Of a stretch of DNA of 64,000 nucleotides, positions 14,201-22,992 are shown piece by piece. A program made the translations under genes and the position numbers. Location: positions 5,861,850 through 5,925,849 of the forward strand of contig NW_024726235.1 of the NCBI RefSeq assembly GCF_018991925.1. The letters run 5' to 3'. Within the stretch, counting starts at the first letter, position 1; each line of letters begins with the position of its first letter. A model generated the notes under the pieces. The model was not told the origin of the DNA. It made no database searches and saw only the letters and a program-made list of their open reading frames with translations. Source of the DNA: Homarus americanus. Lineage: Eukaryota; Arthropoda; Malacostraca; Decapoda; Nephropidae.

Positions 14201-17200
14201 TGTCAGAGCCCACCTCTTCCAGGGGGCCTTGTTTATTGAGAGGCTGGATCATTGTCCAGATGCATCATTGTAAAGGCTATTATAAACAGCTCCTTGTCTG
14301 TTGATTCAGAAATTATGGAGCAAGGTTTGACCCTCGTTTGGTAGTTTCTTTGAAAGTCAGAATCAATGGTCATTGGGATGAATACCTTGCTGTATCACAT
14401 TAGAAACAACAGCTACAGTAGAACATGATTTAAGGCGAGATATGTTCCATGTCCCAAGAAAGGTCTCTTTAAACCGAATTCCCCGCTAAATCGAAGTGTT
14501 GTTTCAATGGAATAATTTAGTTTGGTACAGTACTGGAGAGAAACACAAAATACTAAAAAGACTGATTGTCTACCCAGATGCACATCAGCCCATCTCCTAG
14601 AATAAACAAAACATTGTTTTTTGTAGTATTATGTTAAAACAAACACTCATAAATTAACACAGCTAAAATTAAGGGATGCGAAATAGTCTGTTTACTGGCT
14701 GGGAAAATGGGGGAGGTGAGGTGATATGTTTGACAGTTGATGCCAAGGTCTAGTGCTTATTTATTTATCTAACCTTAAGAGTGACTTTAAGTTTTTATCT
14801 TATAAAATGTCACTGAACTGACAAGGGAGAATATAATTAACATTGCTGGAATTCTTATAAGATAGTGATTAATTTGAATATAAACATGCTATACTGTAGC
14901 TTGCATTAGACATACAAAGAGCAATTTTTTTTTATCTCTTGTGCAGAATATATGACATTTATATTCAAATTATTCGCTGTCTTTCAAGGATTCCAGCAGT
15001 ACAAATTATATTCTCCTAACTTTAGTCTGTGACATTATATAAGAGGAAAACTTTAAGCCTAAAACACCAAACCCTGGCTGGGAAGATGGGGGTGGGGGAG
15101 GGAGGGAGGGAGTGAGTGACATGTTTGACAGTTGGCGCCGAAGGTCTAGTGAAGTATTTATTTGTTTATTTATGTCCTTTAGCTTGAGTTTCTGTTTTTT
15201 GCTTATAAAATGTCACAGAAGTGACCTGGGAGAATATAATTTACATTGCTGGAATTCTTATAAGATAGTGATTAATTTGAATGTAAACATGCGATAGTTT
15301 GCACTTGACAAAAAATTTTGTAATCATTTTGTACATTATTTTGATTACATGTACAGTACAGCTTTGCCCTTAGGACAATGTGTGCATGTAAATGAGTTTC
15401 AATAAATGAATAAAGTTACATATATCGAGCCAAAAATAGTAGTTGAAAAACTTTATATAGACAGAGCTTGGATGGCTAAACTTTAGAATGACCAATAATT
15501 TTAATATAAAAAATGCAAAAATATTCAAGAACACAACCTTCTTGATATTTACTCCACTGGAAACAAATGTAAACATAGAACAGATTACTGTATTGGCGGA
15601 CTAGCCGATCAGCTGATGCTCACAACAAAACGTGTTTGTCGTAAGGATTTCGTTAATCGAAGTTTTGTTCGTTAACCGAATTGAAGATCCTTATGGGAGC
15701 TCATTTGTTAATCGAACCATTCGTTAACCGAGGGATACCTCTAAAGTTGAGGTTATGTACACGCAGTTTTGGTAAAAAACTGCCGTACAGGTGGGGTCTA
15801 ATGATTTTCCAATTGAACATTCCCGTTGTCTCATGAGGGTTGGTAGGCCTGAATCAGACATTTCGTATTTAATTTGGTAGGCCAAAATAAGCTATTTCAT
15901 TGACAATATTGAATTACTTTGTTACAATATGACTGGAGAATGTCAGTAACCATGGAAGTGGATGAATTGCCATATAGTAATGCATTATATGTTTGGCAGA
16001 ATTAGTGGATATAGTAAAGGTATAAGATTATTTTGCAACCGAATTTTGAATCTGTATTTGTATTGCTACTTCACTTTGGGCTAATGCTACATTATGTCAT
16101 TCTTTATTCGTATTAGAAAATATACCATGCTGTTCCGAAACATCTGAATAGCTCCACAGTTCATAAACATACAAATTTTTTATGTAAGATATCAGGAAAT
16201 GTCGGTAGCACTAATTACATAAATCACAATATTAGGCTACTACAACACCGCTTACAATGTGTATTCGACATGGAGAAATGAGACACTCAAGTTTCAAATT
16301 GTGAGTGTGGCAACACTGACTCTGACTCGTTTCAGTGCCATTTCAATGCCAATCACTTGTTTCGAGCAAGTGTGGCCGAACTCAAACACGCTCAGGGCTA
16401 CCAATGTAAGGAATGTTTCGGGGGGCCTTTTTGAAACACTTCGTTTGTAGTGTCAGTTTGTTTTGCGCAGGAATTGTAACGGTAGTTTTTTTACTGAATG
16501 TAGTATATGATAAACCACCCACCTCCTTTGCACTATTACAAAGCAGATGACATAAGAGGGTTTACCACCTCCTTTGCATATAAGAAAGGAATGTCATTTC
16601 TATTTTTAATGAAATTAGGTTCCATGGTTCAGTGTGTGAGGTTCTAAGCATTATACAAGGTGCATGTGTTAGTTTTGACCCATGAAAGGGTTCTCCTGAC
16701 ACATGACCTCCTTTTCCTCTGCTAGTTTAAAATCACAGTGGTTGCACATTGAGGTGCCATAGGTCACAAATGAAGGATTGAAGAATGAAATTCCATTTTA
16801 TTACTTAACAGGCAAATTGGGTGACCTGGTTTCCATCCCTTAAACAGAAATAGAAGTTGGTAGTATTTGAGGTTTGAAACCCCCTTTATACAGTAGCTTG
16901 ATGGTACAAGATACTTTAGCCTGACTGAGAGTACTAATACCTTAACTAGATGACTCACCAGAAGAACAAGGCTGCCACCAGAACAGAGGTTCAGAAACAT
17001 GATTTGACTCAGTGAGTAACTGTGTCATACTGCTAGTACAGCCCGGTTTCTATGGTAGATTCTGTTAGGGTGTCTAGGGGTGGTAGGTATTTCAGATCAC
17101 TCCGTTATTCCTGTCATGCATACAATGGGATTTCATACTTTAATAATTTATTTATGAATTTTCCTTCTTAGGGGTGTCTTTGGATGAATTAATTTTATAA

Positions 17201-20200
17201 AGAAAATCTAAAGTTTTGTTTTCCAAATGAATATTACTTATAAGTCACAGTTGAAATTTAGAATTAAGCTGAACATTGGTAAATATTATATTTACGCAAT
17301 TTTATTACACACCAGTGGAGGAAGTATGGCTCGTGTTGACATGGATCTCAAGGCATTGGATTTAGCTGCTGAGAGCATTCGGCGTAGAAGTCTAGACAAC
17401 CTTTCCCCTGACTCCCCATCCAACTCTTCCGTGCAGCCTAAGCCACAGTCTCATTCCCAGCCTGTTAGTCCAACTAAGGTGTCAGGTGAACTTGACAAGG
17501 TAATACCATCACCTCAGCCACAAAATGACTGTAATATGGAAAAGGTAAGACTTATGTAGTTTTTTTCTGTATATTAACTAGTTTTCTTTTACCATTTTCA
17601 TGCAGTGACAGGTGCCTATCAAAGTATCCATCCTTAACCCGAGGGTCACTATGGCAGTTTTTCACTTGACTTATAAAGCCACATTTCTTTTCATAATAAC
17701 ATATAATAATATTGCATGTACAGTCACAGGAAAAAGTCCTGTCAATCCTCCATCCCATCCATGAACCCGAGACTCGTGAAGCTGTGAATGTGAGATATCA
17801 CACATTGTTGGGCCCACAGACAGCACAATGTGTGATGTCTCGGATTAAAAGGCTCACGAGTCTCAGGTGCATAGAGGGGATGGAGGATTGACAGGACTTC
17901 TTCCTGTGACTGGACATGAAGTCTTGATTCTTGGAGTAGTCATAACTTTAAGGAAATTGGAACTGGTAAAAATGGAAGGAGAAAAAATACTTTAGGCTGC
18001 AGGATAGATATAGCAAAGGGAAATGTGTGAGTTTGACAAGTATTGTTATGCTTTTTATGTCTGAAATGGTTGGGATCACAGATTACAGTATTGAATTTTT
18101 GGATAATGGGAATCACTTAAGTTATTCCCCCTATAATGGTAACTGAACACTTATTATACATGTATTTGCTTTTAGGTTTCTTTTGTATATATTATAGGCA
18201 TGTAAGTGTTCTAGAGAAATAAGAAAAGAACATTTCAGTTACAAAATATCATCTGTATAATTGTTTCTAAATTAGGGAGTTAACACCAACACTGGCAACA
18301 TTGTCAGCAATAGTGGTCATTCACTACTAAAATTATTTCTATTGTTATAACCACAATCCCCACCATCTCTATTTTGGAGGTGTAATACTGTACTGTATTG
18401 AAAAGGTTATTAGGAAACACACAATGAATGTGAACCATATGCTGTCTACTGAATTAGTGGCTTGTCAACAATGCCCAGGGTGGCTTACCACCCACTACTT
18501 CTGAAAACACAATGGCACTTTTGTATGATGGATGATTGTCAGACATTTGTAATAAAGTAATATATGAACGGTTCGAGTCTTCTTTTTTCTCTCTTTTTCT
18601 TCAGATACAGTATTGGATATTTTTTGGTTATTAACATTTTGGGTAAATAAGGACCTAATGTGTTATTTAATAGTATTGTCATCATGATGAATATTGATGT
18701 TTGTTTCTATAATTAAGCTAATATTAAAAAGCTGTTTTTCAAATGTGTGTCCTTTGAAAACCTTGAACTGTGCCAGTCTCCAGTTCTTTGGGATTGTCAT
18801 ACTACGAAACTGTGAAATAGGAAGTAAAGATTGTTGTCCCATACCACTCCAGGCATGGGAGTCATAGTGGCAAGCTTCCTCTTTTTGTATATATATGCAT
18901 CCTTCTGTGCAATTGTCCTTCTAATGTTAAATAGGGATAATTGCAAAGTATATAATCAGTTTATATTAGTGAGAATATTTTATTAATATGACCTTTATTT
19001 TCAGGCAGAAGAGAGCACAGTAGACTGCTCCATCTGCCTAGAGTGTCCTTCAAACATAATCTTCCAGCCGTGTGGACACTGTGTTACATGTGAGGACTGC
19101 TCCAGTAGAGTAAAAAAATGCTTCCAGTGTCATGAGGTAGTAGTCTCAAAAGTTACAAAAGGTGAGTTAGTAACTTTAAGTTGTTCAGTACTTTCAGAGA
19201 GTGAATACAGTAGTCATGAAAAATTCAAGTACAGCATGCCCTTCAAATTTGCGGGGTTAGGTTCTCAAAATGGCCACGAATAGCCAAATCTGTGAATAAC
19301 ATTTGCTGACGGGGGTGTTACATTTTTACTCATATGGAAAGAAATGTATATTCCCTTTATGTGTTTGTCCTTATGACAATTATTACTTTTACCTGTATTG
19401 TATATATGTGTGTGTGTGTGGAGACATACACATAAAACACACAAAACACATACAAATAAATAATAATGGGTAAAATCCTATCACAAAATTAGAATTTTGT
19501 GATGGAAAAGTTATAAGTAAGCACGGTATTGACTTGAGGGTAGACTAATATTTTTAATACATTTTGTTGTCTTGTTTCTGATTATTTGTGAGAGGACTTT
19601 CCTATTATATTATTTGTATGTGCTTTGTGTGTGTGTGTGTGTGTGTACACACACACACATATACAATACAGGTGTTCCTCTACTTACGAAGGAGTTACGT
19701 TCCTGAGGCTTGTTTGAAAGCCCAACTTTACTCTTGTAGATACCAAACATATTGTAAAAAATTAAAAGATTATGGTATATTTAGTACAGCTATACCCATT
19801 AATACAGCCTTAAAACCTGGCTCACTCTTCTCCTCTTAGGTAATGTTTGTTCTATCTGGAATTTTCTTCAAAATAATCCAGTCTCATCCACATTAAACAC
19901 CTGTTCTGGCAGGTAACCCCCCTTAGTGATGATGTTTGTATCTCTGAAAGTTTGTAAGTTGAACATTCTTAAATAGAGGAGCACCTGTACAGGTAAAAGA
20001 AATTACTGTCTCCAGAATGAATGGACCACTGTCCCGGCCACGAAAATGCCAGCAACTTTAAAACTACCCTTAGACATTCTTTGGTACATCCAGGGTGTCA
20101 TCCGCAAATAATCAAGGTCCGCAAATTGTCATGGTATGCTGTACTGTAATGTGGAAATGTTGACTCACTTTATTTCATTCAAGCTGATAATTCATGACTT

Positions 20201-22840
20201 TACTTTTGCTTCTTATGGTGCTCTGTGCACTTCCAGATCATCTTGGTTGGAAATTTTTATGCAATATAAAATGATAATTAAATGAATTAATTAGGAAATA
20301 TATAAAGGAAGGCTAAAAATATGATGATATTATATAACAAGTGAGAATTTGTGAGTTAAATGATACAGTACTAGGAAGATCTGTCATGATTAACTTCTAT
20401 GATGAAGAATTTACATTTAAAAAAATAATTATGTTCACACAGTAATTATAAATAGAATATTATATGTGGCAGCCAAGGCGACTTTTTGGAACCACTCGGT
20501 TATTTCAGACTCAGTCTAAATTCAAATAGTTTATTGATTGATTTTTTTTTTTTCGTAGAAATTAAGCCGAAATCTGAATTATAATGATCCTAATTAAAGA
20601 GGGTACAGTGTAATGGGAATATAGCTGAAAATCTATAGAACATACTGACATATACAGTATTTGTTTTTAATGATTATGTGCACTCTTGAAATACCGATGT
20701 CTAAATTTTTATTTATTTTTAGTTACTGTATTTAGCTGACTACTATACCAGGCTAAGAAACCACTGCCCCCCAGCGTATTACTCATACATAATGTTCGAG
20801 TAATATTGAAATATTGCAAATAAATCCGTGTAAACTGTTAAGGGTTAAACGACACCTGTACGTGAATGTGATGTTTAGACTTGATTCTACTCTTTATAAA
20901 ATGTTAATTATTTCTGTTGCTTTATATGTTTCATGTCATTTGTCTTGATATACAGTAAGATCTCATATTTCACATTTTTGAATTTCGCGAGCACTACCTT
21001 ATGTAACCAAATCTTATATTTGGCATAATATATCGTGAATTTCGCGAGATCCAGCCAGCTGAATGCTGGCTACCATCTTGAATGACGTCACAGCCCTCAT
21101 ACCAGTTTCAGTCGTTTCTGCTACGACGCGTGTTTTGTCAACGTGATTGATGAATAGGGGAACACTGTTTGTAAAGCGCGAACTTTTACATACGAATGTT
21201 GGCTATAGTGCGATTCCATCCTCAAAGTTTTAAGCGTAGCGCAGGGTTATGCAATGTTTACAGTTCACGTTCTACATCACATGTTTAATTGATTCGTGTC
21301 TTTTGTTTGTCAAGTGTTTTTTGAGAGGTACTCTAAGTTTTTATTTATTTTTTTCAAATTTAGCTGTTATCCATAATTACTGTATAAAAAGAATGTTTCG
21401 CAATGAGGACTAATAATGGTTTACACCAGCGCTTCATGTTTACATCACGTGATCAGTTGAATCAGGCGGTTTCTGTCAATTACTCCGTGATTTTCGCTAT
21501 TTTCTCCAATTTTGTTGTATTAGCGATGAATATGGAAAGACAAGGTAAGAAGAATGTTTCCAAGAAGCTTTCTGTTGATTGAATTGCCGGTGGTGAACAT
21601 AAAATAGGTTTACAAGAACGCAACTATCGCGTTGTAGCCCGCGCCATCCTAGCGACCACCCGGGCTGTTATTGTGCACTTTTTTGGGTGGTGCTACCACC
21701 TGTCGAGTCAAGATAATGGCCTCTACCTCTACTGGGGGTCCTACTGGTGCTGGTGGGACAGACCCACCTAAGCGGCCAAGTACTGAAAAGGAGAATCGGG
21801 ACTATCATAAGGGAGTTAAGTTTGCCAAGTACTCGATGCAGGATAAGAACATAAGAATGGAGGAAACTGCAGCGGGCCTATTGGCCCATACTGAGCAGTC
21901 CCATTTACACCCAACCCCTATTGCTCATATATCCATCCAACCTATGTTTGAAGCTATCCAGCGTATTCGAGCTAATGATGATATTTGGTAACTTGTTCCA
22001 CTCGTCCACCAGCGTGTGATTAAATTACTCGAGGAAGGCCTAAAAACAAATTTCCGGAAAGCACAATCAAGTCTATAAAGGCAGAATTTGTATCATTTGG
22101 AGGTTATAAATGGCAAAATTTGAGGTTGATGTAGAGTGGCCAGTCTATATTGTTATTTTTTCCATTAGTTTATGTATTTGCATTTGGCAAATTTGAATTT
22201 GGCGCAATTTTTCCAGTCTATATTACTTGCGAAATACAAGATCTTACTGTACATAATAAGTAGTGAAAAGAGAAGAAGTAGTGGTGAATGTGTTCTCCGA
22301 AAGCGTGAATTTTTTCGCGAGTTTGACAGTAAATATTATTTATTTCAAACATTTTTCCACTCCTTTCTTGAGAGTTAATGTTTCAAGCAGTTATATCTTT
22401 ACATACATTAAATCAGGCATTAAAGTGAGTTAGAACTGGGTATCGTTAACAGTTATACAATATATGGGTTTATTTGCATTATATCAATATTAATCGAACA
22501 TTATGTATGAATCAGTGAGTTGGGGGGCTGCTTAGCTTAGTAGCATCAGGTAAGAAAAAAAAAAGACCAGGGTCTATTAGCTGTCCAACTTGTAAAACTA
22601 TAAATTTCAGATGGAAGAATAGTCTCAAGCAAGTCAAGACAGCCCTCAGCTGAAAGATTGAGGTATTTGGAGACCAAGATTGCTGAGATTGAGGAAGCCC
22701 ATTGTTGCAGCATCTGTATGGAGCGTCGACGCAATGTTGCATTTTTGTGTGGTCATGGTGCTTGTGTTATATGTGCTCATACCCTCAAGACTTGCCACAT
22801 GTGTCGTAAACCGATATCCAAGAAAATTAATCTTTACTAA
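2078..22840 (+). CDS. MIB2: E3 ubiquitin-protein ligase MIB2 (mind bomb 2), C-terminal part, 10 exons
   Basis: MIB-family ligases ubiquitinate Notch ligands such as Delta in the signal-sending cell and so promote ligand endocytosis. Ten exons (2078-2217, 2661-2809, 3404-3560, 9066-9220, 9963-10134, 11636-11785, 13254-13432, 17316-17544, 19005-19161, 22611-22840) give about 570 residues: eight to nine ankyrin repeats, a Ser/Pro/Gln-rich linker, a RING-like finger, a short helical segment and a final RING. Exon phases are mutually consistent throughout. Two RING fingers rather than three, plus the ankyrin motif FGNQPE, point to MIB2 rather than MIB1. The N-terminal MIB/HERC2, ZZ and MIB-repeat exons must lie left of the window. 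The fifth exon lacks a donor and ends in TAG, so this copy is either disrupted or misassembled there. Paralogue assignment comes from memory of the family, without alignment. Confidence 0.9.
2661..2809 (+). CDS. MIB2: MIB2 exon: ankyrin repeats
   Basis: Flanked by TTGCAG| and GG|GTAAGG; starts in phase 0 and ends with two bases of a Gly codon. It encodes TCLQVACHQGHMDIVRLLLD and then DGDLALHYAAFG, both typical ankyrin TALH-type motifs. Confidence 0.92.
3009..3175. mobile_element. piggyBac-like MITE (TTAA-type)
   Basis: Imperfect inverted termini CCCTTAGGCC... and ...GGGCTTAAGGG are flanked by TTAA on the left and TTAC on the right, as expected for a worn TTAA duplication. The 167-bp interior is T-rich and non-coding. 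A relative of its right end occurs at 1613-1695. Confidence 0.55.
3404..3560 (+). CDS. MIB2: MIB2 exon: ankyrin repeat
   Basis: Flanked by GCCACAG| and CAG|GTATGT. It completes the Gly codon of the previous exon to read GNQPEIMELLLRKN, then CSALHVAVNKQHAACVKVLL. The following intron is about 5.5 kb and full of transposons. Confidence 0.92.
4268..4556 (+). mobile_element. pogo/Tigger-type element, one terminus only
   Basis: CAGTAGAACCTCGATAAATC follows a TA and closely resembles the termini of the complete element at 56203-56620. The matching right end was not found. Later sequence (AATCCGACAGAAAAGTCCGG) recalls its internal part. The end coordinate is approximate. Confidence 0.5.
5670..5979 (+). 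mobile_element. Tigger-derived MITE, copy 1, with DDE-domain scrap
   Basis: A near-complete relative of 19669-19987 in the opposite orientation; termini CAGATGCTCCTCTACTTAAG and ...AAGTAGTGTAGCACCTT. Near 5745 it reads LPEQVFNVDETGLF, the region around the first catalytic aspartate of Tigger/pogo transposases, followed by stops. It therefore arose by internal deletion of an autonomous element. Confidence 0.75.
6261..6968. mobile_element. Long-TIR palindromic element (host of the nested MITE at 6484)
   Basis: 6261-6372 and 6857-6968 are near-perfect inverted copies of about 105 bp, beginning CAGTAGGGTG and ending ...CACCCTACTG. They share internal landmarks (GCATGCATGAGAAA, GCCTCTGCAAAATCTTAGC). 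TG flanks both ends. With the insert at 6484-6805 removed the element is about 385 bp and mostly stem. Confidence 0.75.
6484..6805. mobile_element. Tigger-type MITE nested in 6261-6968
   Basis: Termini CAGCCACTCCTCGACTTA and ...AAGTCAAGGAGTGGCTA are flanked by TA. It belongs to the same family as 61634-61894, 47132-47531 and 46491-46794, recognised by the repeated GGTCGTAAGTC motif. It has no coding capacity. Confidence 0.75.
7195..8735. mobile_element. Unclassified 1.5-kb TIR DNA transposon
   Basis: The inverted termini match over about 34 bp with one difference (GAGGTGCTCAGCATTAGAAG... / ...CTTCTAATGCTGAGCGCCTC) and are flanked by ATAT on both sides, so a duplication of up to 4 bp is possible. 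The inside is not palindromic. On the minus strand 7963-8302 is open in two overlapping frames of Asp/Gly/Val-rich, low-complexity character, and a basic peptide (RRVDEWAQAVAKRKRN) follows. No transposase domain was recognised. Confidence 0.7.
9066..9220 (+). CDS. MIB2: MIB2 exon: ankyrin repeats
   Basis: Flanked by TCTTTACAG| and CTT|GTAAGT. It encodes DSYGDTALHDAIGKES and RGFNVLHHAALKGNN, matching MIB2 ankyrin repeats in order. It ends with two bases of a Phe codon completed at 9963. Confidence 0.92.
9963..10134 (+). CDS. MIB2: MIB2 exon: ankyrin repeats, 3' end apparently lost
   Basis: The acceptor AATTACAG| is good and the frame continues cleanly: SAEKLVLRSRQYVDVRKEDG, FAALHLAALNGHRQVAETLI, then NNKRQTL followed by TAG at 10135. 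The family expects about seven to nine more residues (an xPLHLAVxQ-type helix) before the next exon starts at GHCGVVELL. No GT occurs between about 10103 and 10237, so no canonical donor exists. The last codon is in phase 0, as the next exon requires, so skipping this exon would break the frame. The sequence after the stop is AT-rich and looks like a SINE tail. Confidence 0.8.
10138..10360 (-). mobile_element. SINE-like sequence abutting a MIB2 exon
   Basis: On the minus strand this reads as a degenerate tRNA-like head (TTGGTCACAGAGTAAGTGTC, then TGTGTTCAATTG resembling a worn B box) followed by about 100 bp of body and a TATATATATCATATC-like tail that touches the MIB2 coding sequence. The part TGGTCACA...AAG-GTC recalls the tRNA-like segment at 48478-48555. 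No target duplication was found, so boundaries and identity are tentative. Confidence 0.4.
10574..11271 (+). mobile_element. Tigger-type element with HTH remnant
   Basis: Flanked by TA; termini CAGTGGTCCCTCGGTTAACG and ...CGTTAACCAAGGGACCACTG. Around 11017-11100 it reads EEGIRTIALCKDYGMSSSTA, the helix-turn-helix of CENP-B/pogo transposases, followed by a stop. A truncated inverted relative lies at 15475-15737. Confidence 0.8.
11636..11785 (+). CDS. MIB2: MIB2 exon: ankyrin repeat
   Basis: Flanked by TTTGCCAG| and CAG|GTAATT; exactly 50 codons in phase 0. It encodes GHCGVVELLVDSNADIRACD and then DGDTTLHLALLKN, a full ankyrin repeat plus the start of a loop. Confidence 0.92.
11786..13253 (+). 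other. MIB2 intron, nothing recognised
   Basis: Contains a short (CATT)n run near 12323-12345. No exon, TIR element or RNA gene is supported; the short open frames lack family features. Confidence 0.6.
13254..13432 (+). CDS. MIB2: MIB2 exon: last ankyrin repeats
   Basis: Flanked by TTAACCAG| and AG|GTATGT. It encodes SLALACYLAQKGCNVTVANN and SKTPLDLINDPNTIDLLQSY, the terminal ankyrin repeat with its SPLDL-type motif. Confidence 0.92.
13508..14125 (-). mobile_element. Tigger/pogo element, internally deleted
   Basis: Flanked by TA; termini CAGGAAGTCTTCGCTTCACG and ...AAAGCGAGGACTGGGTG are imperfect inverted repeats. A transposase N-terminus lies on the minus strand at 13648-13842. Confidence 0.75.
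13648..13842 (-). pseudogene. Tigger/jerky-like transposase N-terminal fragment
   Basis: The 64-residue open frame begins MAPKHPSS and continues KTISLATKMEVLNRFEKGER then AVDIGVALGL, the CENP-B-type N-terminal helix-turn-helix of pogo/Tigger transposases. Similarity stops after about 50 residues, so the catalytic DDE domain has been deleted. It would bind TIR DNA if intact. Confidence 0.75.
14416..14560 (+). mobile_element. Tigger-type terminus, partner missing
   Basis: CAGTAGAACATGATTTAAGG follows TA and contains internal inverted motifs (AAGGTCTCTTTAAACCGAATTCC), the usual layout of a Tigger end. No matching right terminus was found before 17 kb. It may be the left end of the element that carried the tandem units at 14700-15310. 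Confidence 0.45.
14700..15310. repeat. Two tandem units of a dispersed repeat, about 400 bp each
   Basis: The segments near 14703-14900 and 15085-15310 match: G-rich GGGGGAGG run, GACATGTTTGACAGTT, (TTTA)n, then GAGAATATAATTNACATTGCTGGAATTC and GTGATTAATTTGAAT. The same unit occurs at 26314-27045 and 52660-54120. Confidence 0.7.
15475..15737 (-). mobile_element. Truncated inverted relative of the element at 10574
   Basis: The end ...CGTTAACCGAGGGATACCTC and internal landmarks (TTAGAATGACCAATAATTTTAAT, GCGGACTAGCCGATCAGCTGA) are the reverse complement of the 10574-11271 family. The other half is absent. Confidence 0.65.
15738..17315 (+). other. MIB2 intron, nothing recognised
   Basis: No exon or classifiable repeat is seen. 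An open frame at 16259-16450 has no recognisable domain and ordinary intronic composition. Confidence 0.6.
17316..17544 (+). CDS. MIB2: MIB2 exon: low-complexity linker
   Basis: Flanked by CACACCAG| and AAAAG|GTAAGA; phases agree with both neighbours. It encodes a Ser/Pro/Gln-rich segment (LDNLSPDSPSNSSVQPKPQS and onward) with no fold I recognise, between ankyrin repeats and the first RING. Such linkers are poorly conserved, so support comes mainly from splice sites, phase and position. Confidence 0.8.
17721..17912. mobile_element. Hairpin MITE in MIB2 intron
   Basis: A nearly complete palindrome: about 90 bp on the left (CAGTCACAGGAAAAAGTCCTGTCAATCC...) is mirrored on the right (...GGATTGACAGGACTTCTTCCTGTGACTG) with scattered mismatches. 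A loop of a few bases lies near 17815. TA precedes it and GA follows, so the duplication is worn. Transcribed with MIB2, it would fold into a long hairpin. Confidence 0.75.
17913..19004 (+). other. MIB2 intron, nothing recognised
   Basis: AT-rich intron sequence before the first RING exon; no feature supported. Confidence 0.6.
19005..19161 (+). CDS. MIB2: MIB2 exon: first RING-type finger
   Basis: Flanked by TTTTCAG| and G|GTGAGT. It encodes CSICLECPSNIIFQPCGHCV, TCEDCSSRVKKCFQC and EVVVSKV. The C-x2-C, CGH, C-x2-C and C-x2-C ligands are all present. In MIB proteins the penultimate finger has this form and supports zinc binding. Confidence 0.93.
19232..20141. mobile_element. Tigger-type element hosting a nested MITE
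   Basis: Flanked by TA; termini CAGCATGCCCTTCAAATTTG and ...CAAATTGTCATGGTATGCTG. The interior includes (TG)n/(AC)n runs near 19410 and 19626 and the complete MITE at 19669-19987. It lies between the two RING exons. Confidence 0.65.
19669..19987 (-). mobile_element. Tigger-derived MITE, copy 2, with DDE-domain scrap
   Basis: Flanked by TA; termini CAGGTGTTCCTCTACTTACG and ...TAGAGGAGCACCTG. On the minus strand it carries the same LPEQVFNVDETG scrap as 5670-5979, and most of its length matches that copy, so it is a real family and not chance. Confidence 0.8.
20953..22249 (+). mobile_element. 1.3-kb Tigger-type element in the last MIB2 intron
   Basis: Flanked by TA; termini CAGTAAGATCTCATATTTCA and ...CGAAATACAAGATCTTACTG. 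Repeated TTTCGCGAG motifs lie near the left end and a related one near 22316. An open frame from an ATG at 21716 to 21991 gives about 91 residues with no recognised domain. A Lys-rich scrap near 21531 (MERQGKKNVSKK) could be a worn transposase start. Confidence 0.7.
22611..22840 (+). CDS. MIB2: MIB2 terminal exon: catalytic RING and stop
   Basis: The acceptor is AAATTTCAG|. It encodes a short amphipathic segment (RLRYLETKIAEIEEAH) and a complete RING: CCSICMERRRNVAFLCGHGA then CVICAHTLKTCHMCRKPI, ending INLY and TAA at 22838-22840. All eight metal ligands are visible. The last RING of MIB proteins recruits the E2, and the C-terminus right after the RING is typical of the family. Confidence 0.94.
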
Positions 22841-22986
22841 ATTTAGTTCATGTGGGTCACTAGGAATTGTACATACAGTATTCAATATTTATACATTGAA
22901 ACAAATGTGATATTGCCAAGACTTGTTACTTGTTTCTTACAAGGACCTGGGTGGTCCTTCTCTCCTGTGGTGGGATCAGTGTAAAT

Positions 22987-22992
22987 AATAAA
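22987..22992 (+). promoter_or_regulatory. MIB2 polyadenylation signal
   Basis: AATAAA lies about 147 bp after the stop codon, with a T/G-rich stretch following. It is the first canonical hexamer downstream; others occur near 23148 and 23578, so alternative 3' ends are possible. Confidence 0.6.
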
